NCBI RefSeq assembly: GCF_026240945.1 | Contig: NZ_JAPFPY010000028.1 | Coordinates: 1 to 64,000, forward strand | Length of the DNA stretch: 64,000 nucleotides | Origin: Mycolicibacterium sp. J2 | Lineage (GTDB): Bacteria > Actinomycetota > Actinomycetes > Mycobacteriales > Mycobacteriaceae | Reading direction: 5' to 3' | Notes under the pieces: model-generated | The model's database searches: none | What the model was told of the DNA's origin: nothing | The model's input: the letters and a program-made list of their open reading frames with translations, nothing else | Program-made: the position numbers and the translations under genes | Shown: piece after piece, positions 1 through 11,821 of the stretch | Layout: every line of letters begins with the position of its first letter | Position numbering within the stretch: position 1 is the stretch's first letter

Positions 1-1577
<1,577 letters not shown>

Positions 1578-1806
1578 ACCCCTCGAACAACATCGAGGCA
1601 GAATTCGAATCAGAAAAATCCGATCACAAACAAAAGACACCAAAAACTGGCATCAAAAAAACAAACCATCTTATGCGGCAGGAAGACGGGGAGTCCCCCA
1701 CCAAGATGGCAAAAAAACAACAAACAAAAACCACCAAACACACTATTGAGTTCTCAAACAACAGACTTGATTTTGTCGAAGCTACCCGTTTCGGGGCAAC
1801 CCTGCC
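1578..1806 (-). other. rrn leader with boxA-like antitermination element
   Basis: This is the transcribed leader between the promoters and 16S. Read on the minus strand it contains TTTGAGAACTCAATAGTG at 1741-1758, the conserved mycobacterial antitermination (boxA/nut-like) block, and further downstream a hairpin whose arms CCATCTT (1666-1672) and AAGATGG (1703-1709) enclose a GGGG/CCCC inner stem. The rest is A-rich on the plus strand. No protein gene is present. Confidence 0.8.
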
Positions 1807-1835
1807 AGCTTAAACTAACTTGTCCGGCGAGTCAA
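1807..1835 (-). promoter_or_regulatory. rrn promoter, PCL1-like
   Basis: On the minus strand, TTGACT (1835-1830), a 17-nt spacer and TAAGCT (1812-1807) precede the GGCAGGGTTGCCCCGAAACG leader start. The arrangement matches the conserved PCL1 promoter of mycobacterial rrn operons. Confidence 0.8.
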
Positions 1836-1870
1836 GCTTCTCTGTCTCGCGTTTCCGCGGCGACTTCAAA

Positions 1871-1900
1871 AGATTAGATCCACGGCCGCTTCGAAGTCAA
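1871..1900 (-). promoter_or_regulatory. rrn upstream promoter, P1-like
   Basis: On the minus strand, TTGACT (1900-1895), an 18-nt spacer and TAATCT (1876-1871) form a second sigma-70-type promoter between murA and the PCL1-like promoter. Rapid growers commonly have several promoters in rrnA. Confidence 0.75.
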
Positions 1901-1944
1901 ATCCCCTGGTCAGAGGCTTATGGCGGTGGTACGCCCGTCTCAGA

Positions 1945-3198
1945 TCAGCTTACCCGCTCGATCTCTGCGCCCAGGCTCGCCAGGTTCTCGACGAACAACG
2001 GATAGCCCCGGTCGATGTGGTAGACGTCGTGGACCTCGGTGTCGCCGTCGGCGACAAGGCCGGCGAGCACCAGACCCGCACCGGCGCGGATATCGGACGC
2101 CCACACCGGCGCACTCGACAACTGCGGCAATCCCCGCACCACAGCGTGGTGGCCGTCGGTCCGCGCGTCGGCCCCCAGCCGGATCATCTCCTCCACGAAG
2201 CGGAACCGCGCCTCGAACACGTTCTCGGTGATCATCGAGGTCCCGTCCGCGACGCACGCCAGACCGATCGCCATCGGTTGAAGGTCTGTCGGGAATCCCG
2301 GGAAAGGCAGCGTCGCGACGTTGACCGCCTTGGGCCGCTCGTACTGCACCACCCGGAAGCCGTTGTCGTGCTGGGTCACCGTCGCACCCGCGTCATGCAG
2401 CTTGTGCAGCACCAACTGCAGATGCGCGGGGTCGACGCCGGTCACCGAGATGTCACCACGTGTCATCGCCGCGGCGATCCCCCAGGTCGCGGCGACGATG
2501 CGGTCGCCGATGACCCGGTGTTCCGTCGGATAGAGCCGGTCCACCCCGGTGATGGTCAGCGTGGAAGAGCCAGCGCCCTGTACCTGGGCACCCATCTGGT
2601 TGAGCATGTCGCACAGATCCACCACATCAGGCTCCCGCGCGACGTTGTGGATGGTCGTCACACCCTCGGCCAGCACAGCGGCCATCAGGATGTTCTCGGT
2701 AGCGCCGACCGACGGGAACTCCAGTTGGATCTCGGCACCCCGCAGGTGGTCCGCCTCGGCCACCACGCAACCGTGCTCGATATTGCACCGCGCCCCGAGT
2801 TGGCGCAGCCCCGATTGGTGCATGTCCAGCGGTCGGGAGCCGATAGCGTCGCCACCGGGTAACGCGACCTTGGCCCGCTTACCTCTGCCGACCAACGGAC
2901 CCAGCACACACACCGAGGCACGGAACTGTCTGACTGCGGCGAAATCGGCGTCGTACTTCGGCTCATCCGGAGACGTGATCCGGACGGTGGAACCGTCCAG
3001 TTCCACTGTCGCGCCCAAGCCTCTGAGCACCTCCGCCATCAACGGCACATCCAAGATGTCCGGACAGTTCGTGATGGTGCTGGTGCCCTCGGCCAGCAGC
3101 GCGGCCGCCATCAACTTGAGGACGCTGTTCTTGGCTCCCCCCACCGCGACTTCGCCTGATAACCGATTTCCACCGGTCACCACGAAACGCTCGCTCAC
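1945..3198 (-). CDS. murA: UDP-N-acetylglucosamine 1-carboxyvinyltransferase MurA
   Basis: First committed enzyme of peptidoglycan synthesis; it transfers enolpyruvate from PEP to UDP-GlcNAc in the cytoplasm. The product is 417 aa, the usual length, with a two-domain EPT fold. The start is the GTG at 3198, giving VSERFVVTGG, because the frame upstream encodes unrelated residues. The active-site loop reads ALPGGDAIGSRP, so residue 117 is Asp rather than Cys, the substitution that makes mycobacterial MurA insensitive to fosfomycin. It lies just upstream of rrs in the same direction and divergent from the adenosyltransferase gene. Confidence 0.97.
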   Translation of the reverse strand: MSERFVVTGGNRLSGEVAVGGAKNSVLKLMAAALLAEGTSTITNCPDILDVPLMAEVLRGLGATVELDGSTVRITSPDEPKYDADFAAVRQFRASVCVLGPLVGRGKRAKVALPGGDAIGSRPLDMHQSGLRQLGARCNIEHGCVVAEADHLRGAEIQLEFPSVGATENILMAAVLAEGVTTIHNVAREPDVVDLCDMLNQMGAQVQGAGSSTLTITGVDRLYPTEHRVIGDRIVAATWGIAAAMTRGDISVTGVDPAHLQLVLHKLHDAGATVTQHDNGFRVVQYERPKAVNVATLPFPGFPTDLQPMAIGLACVADGTSMITENVFEARFRFVEEMIRLGADARTDGHHAVVRGLPQLSSAPVWASDIRAGAGLVLAGLVADGDTEVHDVYHIDRGYPLFVENLASLGAEIERVS

Positions 3199-3281
3199 GC
3201 GGGTCAGTGTAAGCAGACGACGGGCCAGATTCAGAACGCCTGGCCAGGTTGCAACGCCGCTGTGACCGGTACCGTTCAACC

Positions 3282-3875
3282 ATGGCCGTGCACCTGACCC
3301 GCATTTATACCCGGACCGGTGACGACGGGAGCACCGGGCTGAGTGATTTCAGTCGCGTCTCCAAGAACGACGCGCGATTGCAGGCCTACGCCGACTGCGA
3401 TGAGGCCAACGCGGCCATCGGGGTAGCCGTCGCGCTCGGGAACCCGGACCCCGCACTCGGGGAGGTCCTGCGCCAGATCCAGAACGATCTTTTCGACGCG
3501 GGCGCCGACCTGTCCACGCCGGTCGCGGAGAATCCGCCGTACCCGCCGCTGCGCATCTCCCAGGACTACATCGACCGCCTGGAGACCTGGTGCGATCAGT
3601 TCAACGAAGGCCTGGCACCGCTGAACTCGTTCATCCTGCCGGGCGGAACCGCACTCTCGGCGCTGCTGCACGTCGCCCGCACGGTGACCCGGCGCGCCGA
3701 GCGGTCGGCCTGGGCCGCGGTCGACCAGTACGGCGACGCGGTGAACGTGCTACCGGCGAAGTACCTCAACCGGCTCTCGGATCTGCTGTTCATCCTGTCC
3801 CGCCTGGCCAATCCGGACGGCGACGTGCTGTGGCAGCCCGGTGGCGGGAAGAAGACGGACGACGCCGGCGCGTGA
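3282..3875 (+). CDS. PduO-type ATP:cob(I)alamin adenosyltransferase
   Basis: Converts cob(I)alamin and ATP to adenosylcobalamin, the cofactor for methylmalonyl-CoA mutase and others. The 197-aa product has the PduO N-terminal ATP loop TRIYTRTGDDGSTGL, the central helix bundle and the C-terminal RRAER and LNRLSDLLF motifs. The start is the ATG at 3282 (MAVHLTRIY), matching the M. tuberculosis Rv1314c family; earlier in-frame codons overlap the murA promoter region. It is convergent with the DUF2550 gene, whose stop codon abuts its own. Confidence 0.93.
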   Translation: MAVHLTRIYTRTGDDGSTGLSDFSRVSKNDARLQAYADCDEANAAIGVAVALGNPDPALGEVLRQIQNDLFDAGADLSTPVAENPPYPPLRISQDYIDRLETWCDQFNEGLAPLNSFILPGGTALSALLHVARTVTRRAERSAWAAVDQYGDAVNVLPAKYLNRLSDLLFILSRLANPDGDVLWQPGGGKKTDDAGA

Positions 3876-4310
3876 TCAGCCGGTGCGTCGTTGTGCGCGG
3901 CGCGACGGGCGGGACTCCACCCACGAGGTGAAGGCCGTCAACGCCCCTTGGTCGAGGGCCACCTCGTAGCCGCGGCCGGAATCCCGCAGCTCCAGGATCA
4001 CGATCTCCTGGCTCATGATGTCGAACTCGTCCCCGCGCGGGGAACGACGGCCCACGACTTCCAGTGCCAGCCGGCTCAACCGCCGATCCGGCCACCAGCG
4101 GATGCTCGAGAGCCGGTAGAAGCCGGCCTCGCCGCCGCGATAACGCATCACACCGTGGCGCCAACCTTGACCGCCGGCGGCGGGATAGTCGCGCAGGATG
4201 GCAGCGGTTCCGCCGACCTGCCGCAGCTTCCACAGCCGGTAGACCAGCGCAACAACGGCCACCGCCAAGACGCCGATGAGCGCGACCATGATCCACATGA
4301 CCGCGCTCAT
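3876..4310 (-). CDS. DUF2550 membrane-anchored protein
   Basis: A 144-aa mycobacterial protein of the Rv1312/DUF2550 family, function unknown. It starts with one N-terminal transmembrane helix (about residues 3-24), followed by a basic YRLWKLRQ stretch and a soluble domain with the family motifs YRGGEAGFYRLSS, WWPDRRLSR and SPRGDEFDIM. The start is the ATG at 4310; the longer open frame would replace the membrane start with an unrelated Pro-rich stretch. It is 13 bp downstream of atpC, as in other mycobacteria, so it is probably the last gene of the ATP synthase operon. Confidence 0.9.
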   Translation of the reverse strand: MSAVMWIMVALIGVLAVAVVALVYRLWKLRQVGGTAAILRDYPAAGGQGWRHGVMRYRGGEAGFYRLSSIRWWPDRRLSRLALEVVGRRSPRGDEFDIMSQEIVILELRDSGRGYEVALDQGALTAFTSWVESRPSRRAQRRTG

Positions 4311-4323
4311 CGACAGGAAACCT

Positions 4324-4689
4324 CTAGTCGAGTTGTCCGACGGCGCGCAGGCGGGCGCGCCCCCATGCGGCCTTCGCGGGGTCATCGGATTCCGAATCCC
4401 GCTTGGCTGCGTCGGCATCGACTTCCGACTCGAACTGGGCGTTCTCGACCAGGATGCTGACGCCGTTCTCCGTCACCGACAGGAAGCCGCCGTCGATGGC
4501 GATCCGCAGATCGTCCTCACCCTCGCGCTCAACCCGGACCATCGCGTCGTCGACCAGCTGTGCCACCAGCGGGATGTGCCGCGGCAGGATGCCGATCTCG
4601 CCCGCGGTGGTGCGGGTGAATACGAATGTCGCCTTGCCCGACCACAGTGCGCGCTCGACTGCGACGATTTCGACGTCCAATTCAGCCAT
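4324..4689 (-). CDS. atpC: ATP synthase epsilon subunit
   Basis: Rotor-stalk subunit that couples F1 to the c-ring and restrains ATP hydrolysis. The 121-aa product begins with the beta-sandwich (MAELDVEIVAVER, then GEIGILPRHIPLVAQL) and ends in the short C-terminal helical segment typical of mycobacteria. It is the distal F1 gene of the operon, 33 bp after atpD. Confidence 0.96.
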   Translation of the reverse strand: MAELDVEIVAVERALWSGKATFVFTRTTAGEIGILPRHIPLVAQLVDDAMVRVEREGEDDLRIAIDGGFLSVTENGVSILVENAQFESEVDADAAKRDSESDDPAKAAWGRARLRAVGQLD

Positions 4690-4722
4690 GCCACACCACC
4701 TTCCGTGTAGTCAGTCGGGCAA

Positions 4723-6153
<1,431 letters not shown>

Positions 6154-6195
6154 TTCTCTTCTTCGCTTCCTACGGGGCTTCTGTAGTTGATCCGG

Positions 6196-7119
6196 CTAGC
6201 GCGCGTCGGCCAGTGCGTTGGCGCCGCCGACGATTTCGCTGATTTCCTGAGTGATCTGCGCCTGGCGCTCGCGGTTGGCCGCCAGCGTGAGCGCCTTGAT
6301 CAGATCGTCGGCATTGTCGGTGGCCGACTTCATGGCGCGTCGGCGCGAAGCCGACTCCGAAGCCGCCGCCTCCAGCAGCGCCGCGTACACGCGGGTCGCG
6401 ATGTAGCGGGGCAGCAACGCATCAAACAGTGTCTCGGCGTTCGGCTCGAACGAGTACAGCGTGTGCGGACCGGTCTCGGCCTCACCGACGTACTCGACGA
6501 CCATCGGCGCGATCCGCAGCGCCACCGCGGTTTGCGACAGCATGGACCGGAACTCGGTGGACACGATGTGCAGCTCGTCGACGCCGAGGATGCCGTCGGC
6601 GCCCGGATCGTCGCCCTCGTCGTCGGCACCGGACAGGAACGCCTCCACCAGGGTGTCGGCGATCTCCTTGGCGTTCTCGTAGGTGGGCCGCTCGGAGAAG
6701 CCGGTCCACGACTCGGTCACCGTGCGCTGCCGGAAGCTGTAGTAGCCCAATGCCTTACGGCCGACCACGTACAGCACCGGATTCTTGCCCTCGTCGCGCA
6801 GCAGCGAGAACAGCTCCTCGGCCCGGCGCAGCACATTGGCGTTGTAGCCGCCGCACAGGCCGCGGTCCGAGGACACCACCAGCACACCGGCCCGCTTGGG
6901 GCTCTCCCGCTCGACGAGCAGCGGGTGGTCCAGCGCGCTGGCTCCGGCAAGCTCGGTGAGCATGTTGGTGATCTCGGTGGCGTAGGGCCGAGCCGCTTCG
7001 ACTCGGGCCTGCGCCTTGGCGATTCGCGACGTGGCGATCAGCTCCTGGGCCTTGGTGATCTTCTTGATCGACCCGGCGGAGCGGATACGCCCGCGTAGCT
7101 CGCGCAGTGTGGCTGCCAT
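6196..7119 (-). CDS. atpG: ATP synthase gamma subunit
   Basis: Central rotor shaft of F1. The 307-aa protein has the coiled-coil N-terminus (RGRIRSAGSIKKITKA) and C-terminus and the SSDRGLCGGYN Rossmann strand. An Asp/Gly-rich insertion at about residues 164-178 (SGADDEGDDPGADGI) corresponds to the mycobacteria-specific gamma loop reported to influence coupling and to suppress ATP hydrolysis. It lies 7 bp downstream of atpA. Confidence 0.97.
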   Translation of the reverse strand: MAATLRELRGRIRSAGSIKKITKAQELIATSRIAKAQARVEAARPYATEITNMLTELAGASALDHPLLVERESPKRAGVLVVSSDRGLCGGYNANVLRRAEELFSLLRDEGKNPVLYVVGRKALGYYSFRQRTVTESWTGFSERPTYENAKEIADTLVEAFLSGADDEGDDPGADGILGVDELHIVSTEFRSMLSQTAVALRIAPMVVEYVGEAETGPHTLYSFEPNAETLFDALLPRYIATRVYAALLEAAASESASRRRAMKSATDNADDLIKALTLAANRERQAQITQEISEIVGGANALADAR

Positions 7120-7126
7120 CTGTTAC

Positions 7127-8776
7127 CTAGGCCTTCTTGGGAGCAGGCTTGCGGACCTTGACCGATTCCTTCTCCAGGTCCTCGGGGTCCAGTGCTTCCG
7201 CGTCGGCTTCCTTGACCACCACGGAGCTACCGTCGGAGGCCGAGAAGCCCTTCTTGAAATCGTTGATCACCGAGACCAGCTTCTCCTCGTTCTCCTCGGA
7301 GAGCTTCTTGGTGTCCTTGATCCCGCTCAGGATGTCGGAGTGGCTGGCCTTGACGTGCTCCAGCAGCTCGTCGACGAAACGCGAGACGTCTTCGGCGGGA
7401 ACCGAATCCAGGTGGCCCTGGGTACCCAGGAAGATCGACACCACCTGGTCCTCGACCGACAGCGGGCTGTACTGGGGCTGCTTGAGCAGCTCGACCAGGC
7501 GAACACCGCGATCCAGCTGCGCCTTGGAGGCCGCGTCCAGGTCGGAGGCGAAGGCGGCGAACGCCTCCAACTCGCGGTACTGCGACAGATCCAGACGCAG
7601 CGAGCCGGCAACCTCTTTCATCGCCTTGATCTGGGCGGCGCCACCGACGCGGGACACCGACACACCGACGTTGACAGCGGGACGCACACCCTGGTTGAAC
7701 AGGTCGGACTCCAGGAAGCACTGGCCGTCGGTGATCGAGATGACGTTGGTCGGGATGTAGGCCGAGATGTCGTTGGCCTTGGTCTCGATGATCGGCAGGC
7801 CGGTCATCGAGCCACCGCCGAGCTCGTCGGACAGCTTCGCGCAGCGCTCCAGCAGACGGGAGTGCAGGTAGAAGACGTCACCCGGGTAGGCCTCGCGGCC
7901 CGGCGGGCGGCGCAGCAGCAGCGAGATGGCGCGGTAGGCCTCGGCCTGCTTGGTGAGGTCGTCGAAGACGATCAGCACGTGCTTGCCGTCGTACATCCAG
8001 TGCTGACCGATGGCCGAACCGGTGTAGGGCGCAAGCCATTTGAAGCCGGCCGGATCGGAGGCAGGGGCCGCGACGATGGTGGTGTACTCCATCGCGCCAC
8101 CCTCTTCCAGCGCACGCTTCACGCTGGCGATGGTGGTGCCCTTCTGGCCGACGGCGACGTACACGCAGCGCACCTGCTGCTTCGGGTCGCCGGTCTCCCA
8201 GGCCTCACGCTGGTTGAGGATGGTATCGACGCAGACGGCGGTCTTGCCGGTCTTACGGTCACCGATGATCAACTGACGCTGGCCGCGGCCGATCGGGGTC
8301 ATGGCGTCGATGGCCTTGATACCGGTCTGCAGCGGCTCGCCGACGCCCTGGCGCTGAACCACGGACGGGGCCTGCAACTCGAGGGCGCGGCGGGTGTCGG
8401 CGGTGATGTCACCCTGGCCGTCGATGGGCTGACCGAGCGGGTTGACGACGCGGCCCAGGAAGGCGTCGCCGACGGGCACCGAGAGCACCTCGCCGGTGCG
8501 CTTGACCTGCTGGCCTTCTTCGATCTTCTCGAACTCGCCCAGGATGACGGCACCGACGCTGTGCTCGTCGAGGTTCAGGGCCACGCCGAGCACGCCGCCG
8601 GGGAACTCGAGCAGTTCCTGGGTCATGACCGAGGGCAGGCCCTCGACGTGGGCGATGCCGTCACCGGCGTCGACGACGGTGCCGATCTCTTCGCGCTCGG
8701 TGTCGGCGGAAAACGAGGATACGTAGTCCTCGATGGCACCTTCGATATCAGCAGCCGAGATTGTCAACTCTGCCAT
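7127..8776 (-). CDS. atpA: ATP synthase alpha subunit
   Basis: Regulatory nucleotide-binding F1 subunit, 549 aa. The P-loop is GDRKTGKT (172-179). The protein is longer than the E. coli subunit because of a charged C-terminal tail (about the last 35 residues, rich in Glu, Asp, Lys and ending KPAPKKA), the mycobacterial extension linked to low ATPase activity. It sits between the b-delta fusion gene and atpG in the conserved order. Confidence 0.98.
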   Translation of the reverse strand: MAELTISAADIEGAIEDYVSSFSADTEREEIGTVVDAGDGIAHVEGLPSVMTQELLEFPGGVLGVALNLDEHSVGAVILGEFEKIEEGQQVKRTGEVLSVPVGDAFLGRVVNPLGQPIDGQGDITADTRRALELQAPSVVQRQGVGEPLQTGIKAIDAMTPIGRGQRQLIIGDRKTGKTAVCVDTILNQREAWETGDPKQQVRCVYVAVGQKGTTIASVKRALEEGGAMEYTTIVAAPASDPAGFKWLAPYTGSAIGQHWMYDGKHVLIVFDDLTKQAEAYRAISLLLRRPPGREAYPGDVFYLHSRLLERCAKLSDELGGGSMTGLPIIETKANDISAYIPTNVISITDGQCFLESDLFNQGVRPAVNVGVSVSRVGGAAQIKAMKEVAGSLRLDLSQYRELEAFAAFASDLDAASKAQLDRGVRLVELLKQPQYSPLSVEDQVVSIFLGTQGHLDSVPAEDVSRFVDELLEHVKASHSDILSGIKDTKKLSEENEEKLVSVINDFKKGFSASDGSSVVVKEADAEALDPEDLEKESVKVRKPAPKKA

Positions 8777-8834
8777 GGTTTTTCGTCTTCCTACCTAGTT
8801 CTTAGGGGTGGTTCGTGGGGTGCGTTGGCGCTCG

Positions 8835-10163
8835 TCAGTCCGGCAGGCCGGTCTCGGCGGCCGCCAGTCGTGATGCGATGGAGCCGTCGATCACCTCGTC
8901 GCCGACGGCGATCGTCAGACCGCCGAGCACGCTCGGGTCGACGTGCAGCTGGATGGCCACCGGGTGGCCGTAGATGCGGGTGAGCACCTCGGCCAGCCGC
9001 GCGTGCTGGGCCGCGGTCAGCTCGGCGGCGGCCGTCACGTGCGCGACGATCTCGCCGCGGCGGGCGACGGCAAGCTCGGCCAGGTCGAGGACGGCCTCGT
9101 CGGCACGCTCACCGCGCAGCAGTCCGACGGTCTGCGCGAGCAGCGCCTTGGCCGTCTCGTTGGCTCCGGGAAGCACCTTGTCCAACAGGGCGATCCGACC
9201 CTCGGCCGGGGTGGTGTAGTCGCTGAGCAGGGCGCTCAGGCGCGGCTGCGAGTCCAGGACGCGACCGAACCGGAACAGCTGGTCCTCGACGTCGTCGACC
9301 TCACCGGCCACCTGGGCACGCTTCAGCAGCGCGAGCCGCGCGGTGTACTCGATTCCATTCACCAGGTCGGCCTCGGCGGACCAGCGCTGCGACACGGCGG
9401 TGCGGACCAGCCCGAGGGCCGGCTCGCCGATCTTGCCGCTCAGCAGCCGCTCGACCAGGCGCACCTTCGGCTCGCTGGCATCGGTCGGCTCGGCCAGATG
9501 CTTGGTGAGCGGGTTCTGGGCGACCAGCAGCCGGGCCACCGATGCCAGATCGGCGGCCAGTGTGGTCAGGCCGTCGGCGTCCAGACCCGTTGCCACGTTG
9601 TCGAACTCATCGGTCAGCGTCCCGACGGCCGCCCGGCTCGCCGCCCGCAGGCTGCCCGTTGCCGCGGTGTCGATCACCGCGGTGGACGGCGCCATGGCAC
9701 TGAGGTCGGCCAGGAAGCGGTCCACGGTGGACGCCTGCGCCGCCGGATCGGCGACGTGGGCGCGCACCAGCTCGGCAGCCTTCTGCACGGCTTCGTCACC
9801 GAGCCCGTGCCGCAGCTGGCGGACCAGCTGCTGACGAGCCAACTGGATCTGCTGTGCACCCTGGGCCTTGATGCGCTCGGCGTCGACACCGGCTTGCTCG
9901 GTGAGCGACGCGGTGATCCGCACGGAGTCCTGGCGGGCCTCCTCGGTGACCTTGGAGGACTCCGCGCGGGCATCGGCCAGCGCCTTGGCGTGCATGGCGT
10001 CGGCGTCGGCGAGCTTGCGCGCTGCCTCCGCACTCTCGGCCAGAGCGGTGCGAACGGCTTCCTGCTGCTTGGCCATGAGCGTCTTCACCGGCGGCACCAC
10101 ATAGCGCCACAGGATGTAGGCGATCACGGCGAAGCCGATCAGCTGTCCGATGAAAATCGACAT
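8835..10163 (-). CDS. atpH: ATP synthase b-delta fusion subunit
   Basis: The peripheral-stalk subunit is unusual in fusing a second b-type subunit to delta. The 442-aa protein starts with one transmembrane helix (SIFIGQLIGFAVIAYILW), then a long Ala/Glu/Arg coiled coil to about residue 165, then the OSCP/delta domain to the C-terminus. This fusion is characteristic of mycobacteria. The gene directly abuts atpF: its first base follows the atpF stop on the minus strand. Confidence 0.96.
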   Translation of the reverse strand: MSIFIGQLIGFAVIAYILWRYVVPPVKTLMAKQQEAVRTALAESAEAARKLADADAMHAKALADARAESSKVTEEARQDSVRITASLTEQAGVDAERIKAQGAQQIQLARQQLVRQLRHGLGDEAVQKAAELVRAHVADPAAQASTVDRFLADLSAMAPSTAVIDTAATGSLRAASRAAVGTLTDEFDNVATGLDADGLTTLAADLASVARLLVAQNPLTKHLAEPTDASEPKVRLVERLLSGKIGEPALGLVRTAVSQRWSAEADLVNGIEYTARLALLKRAQVAGEVDDVEDQLFRFGRVLDSQPRLSALLSDYTTPAEGRIALLDKVLPGANETAKALLAQTVGLLRGERADEAVLDLAELAVARRGEIVAHVTAAAELTAAQHARLAEVLTRIYGHPVAIQLHVDPSVLGGLTIAVGDEVIDGSIASRLAAAETGLPD

Positions 10164-10700
10164 CTACTTGTTCCGTCCCGAATTCACGTCGACACCGAGG
10201 ATGCGGCTGGCGAGGGTGGCCGACAGCGCGTCGACCGAGGAAGCGAGCTGCCCCTGGGTGGCCGAACCCTGCTGGGCCAGTTCGTCATTGGCCCGGCGTA
10301 CGGTCTCTGCCACCTCACCGCTGGCCTCGGCCCGCTTGGCGTCCACGACCTGCCGGCCTGCCGTCCTTGCCTCGTCGCGGATAGCGGAGGCTTCGGTACG
10401 GGCGTTGGCCATCGCCTGGTCGTATTCGGCTTGCGCGGCCGCGACCTGCTCGGCCGACTTACGGCTGTCCGCGGCCGTCTTGGCCAGCATGGCTTCCCGC
10501 TCGGCGAGGACCTTGCTGACCGGCGGCACAACCCATTTCCAGATCACGCCCAGCACGATCAGGAAGATGATCAGCACGGCGAAGAAGGTGCCGTTGGGGA
10601 GCAGGAAGTTGTTGCCCCCGCCGCCGCCTTCTTCCGCTGCCTGGCTGGTCGCCAGGATGTTGATGCCGTCCGTCAGGACGGTCGTATCGAGTGCACCCAT
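10164..10700 (-). CDS. atpF: ATP synthase b subunit
   Basis: The 178-aa membrane-anchored stator subunit. After a short exported N-terminal segment with a Gly run it has one transmembrane helix (about 38-60, FFAVLIIFLIVLGVIWKWVV) and an extended Ala/Glu/Arg-rich coiled coil that pairs with the b-delta protein. It is 12 bp after atpE. Confidence 0.96.
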   Translation of the reverse strand: MGALDTTVLTDGINILATSQAAEEGGGGGNNFLLPNGTFFAVLIIFLIVLGVIWKWVVPPVSKVLAEREAMLAKTAADSRKSAEQVAAAQAEYDQAMANARTEASAIRDEARTAGRQVVDAKRAEASGEVAETVRRANDELAQQGSATQGQLASSVDALSATLASRILGVDVNSGRNK

Positions 10701-10712
10701 GCTTGCGGATTA

Positions 10713-10970
10713 CTAGCCCGAGTACGCCGGGGTGGCGAAGACGAACAGCGCCATGAAGGCCAGGTTGATGAAGTACGCGGCTTCGACCAGACCGACGGTG
10801 ATGAAGAACGGGGTGAACAGCCGGCCCTGGGCCTCGGGCTGCCGGGCGATGCCGGAGATCAGCGCGTTACCGGCGATACCGTCACCGATACCGGCGCCGA
10901 TCGCGCCGCCACCCATGATCAGGCCGCCGCCGATCAGCGCACCCGCCGTGATGAGGGCGTTTGCATCCAT
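10713..10970 (-). CDS. atpE: ATP synthase c subunit (bedaquiline target)
   Basis: Proteolipid of the c-ring, 85 aa, two transmembrane helices joined by the ARQPEAQGR polar loop. The proton-carrying carboxylate is Glu63 in GLVEAAYF, equivalent to Glu61 of M. tuberculosis. Residues corresponding to Asp28, Ala63 and Ile66 of the bedaquiline site are conserved (Asp30, Ala65, Ile68), so the drug-binding pocket looks wild type. The start at 10970 (MDANALITAG) is fixed by a perfect Shine-Dalgarno; the longer frame is not family-like. Confidence 0.97.
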   Translation of the reverse strand: MDANALITAGALIGGGLIMGGGAIGAGIGDGIAGNALISGIARQPEAQGRLFTPFFITVGLVEAAYFINLAFMALFVFATPAYSG

Positions 10971-10976
10971 TCCTAT

Positions 10977-11009
10977 TTCCTCCTTGATAGCTGGTGGCGG
11001 TGCCACCAG
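10977..11009 (-). promoter_or_regulatory. atpE translation-initiation region: hairpin plus perfect SD
   Basis: Read on the minus strand, the atpB-atpE gap holds an 8-bp hairpin (CTGGTGGC arms at 10991-10998 and 11002-11009, 3-nt loop) followed by the Shine-Dalgarno AAGGAGGAA (10985-10977), 6 nt before the atpE ATG. The SD fully matches the 16S tail at 55-68. Enhanced initiation would fit the need for many c subunits per enzyme. Confidence 0.6.
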
Positions 11010-11031
11010 GACTTCTGGTCGTACGGGTTAC

Positions 11032-11811
11032 TTAGTGGTGAGCGTTCTCGTCATCGTGGTCCAGCTCCATCGACTGGCTGAAGTACAGGATCGTCAGCAG
11101 CGCGAAGATGAAGGCCTGGATCAGACCGACGAAGAGGTCGAAGGTTTTCCAGATGGCGTTGGGCGCCCACTGGATGTACCAGGGGAACATCGCGATCAGT
11201 GCCACCAGGATGCCGCCGGCGAAGATGTTGCCGAAGAGTCGCAGTGCCAGCGAGATCGGCTTGGCCAGTTCTTCGACGATGTTGATCGGCGCCAGGATGC
11301 TGACGTGGCCCTTGAGCACCTTGATCGGGTGGCCGATCAGGCCGCGGCGCCAGAAGCCGGCGGCGTGGTAGCAGATGAACACGAACAGCGCGAGCGCCAA
11401 CACGAAGTTGATGTCGGAGGCCGGCGGTTTGTACCACTCGGCCGCGGCACCGTCCGGGCCGCCGTACTGCAGCGGCAGCACGGCCAACCAGTTCGAGACC
11501 AGGATGAAGGCGAACAGCGCGATGGACAGCGGCAGCACGAAGGGGGCGATCTTCATACCGATCGAGCCCTCGATCTGCTGGCGCATCTGGATGGTCAGCG
11601 CCTCCCAGAACAGCTGCACGCCACCGGGGACGTCGGTCGAGGTGACCTTGGCCCTCAGGAAGAAGGCCAGCCCGATGATGATCACGGCGGTGATGGCCGT
11701 CGCGAGGATGGTGTCGCCGTTGAACGTCATGCCCAGCCACTCGAACACCATGGTGTGGTGCCCGACGTGGATGGCGGCGCCACCGCCTTCGGCGAGAACG
11801 ATCTCAGTCAT
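11032..11811 (-). CDS. atpB: ATP synthase a subunit
   Basis: Stator membrane subunit with the proton half-channels. The 259-aa protein has several transmembrane helices and the essential arginine (Arg191) in ISLALRLFGNIFAG opposite the c-ring glutamate. It is preceded by atpI with a 10-bp gap and followed by atpE. Confidence 0.97.
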   Translation of the reverse strand: MTEIVLAEGGGAAIHVGHHTMVFEWLGMTFNGDTILATAITAVIIIGLAFFLRAKVTSTDVPGGVQLFWEALTIQMRQQIEGSIGMKIAPFVLPLSIALFAFILVSNWLAVLPLQYGGPDGAAAEWYKPPASDINFVLALALFVFICYHAAGFWRRGLIGHPIKVLKGHVSILAPINIVEELAKPISLALRLFGNIFAGGILVALIAMFPWYIQWAPNAIWKTFDLFVGLIQAFIFALLTILYFSQSMELDHDDENAHH

Positions 11812-11821
11812 CTGTGTCTGC

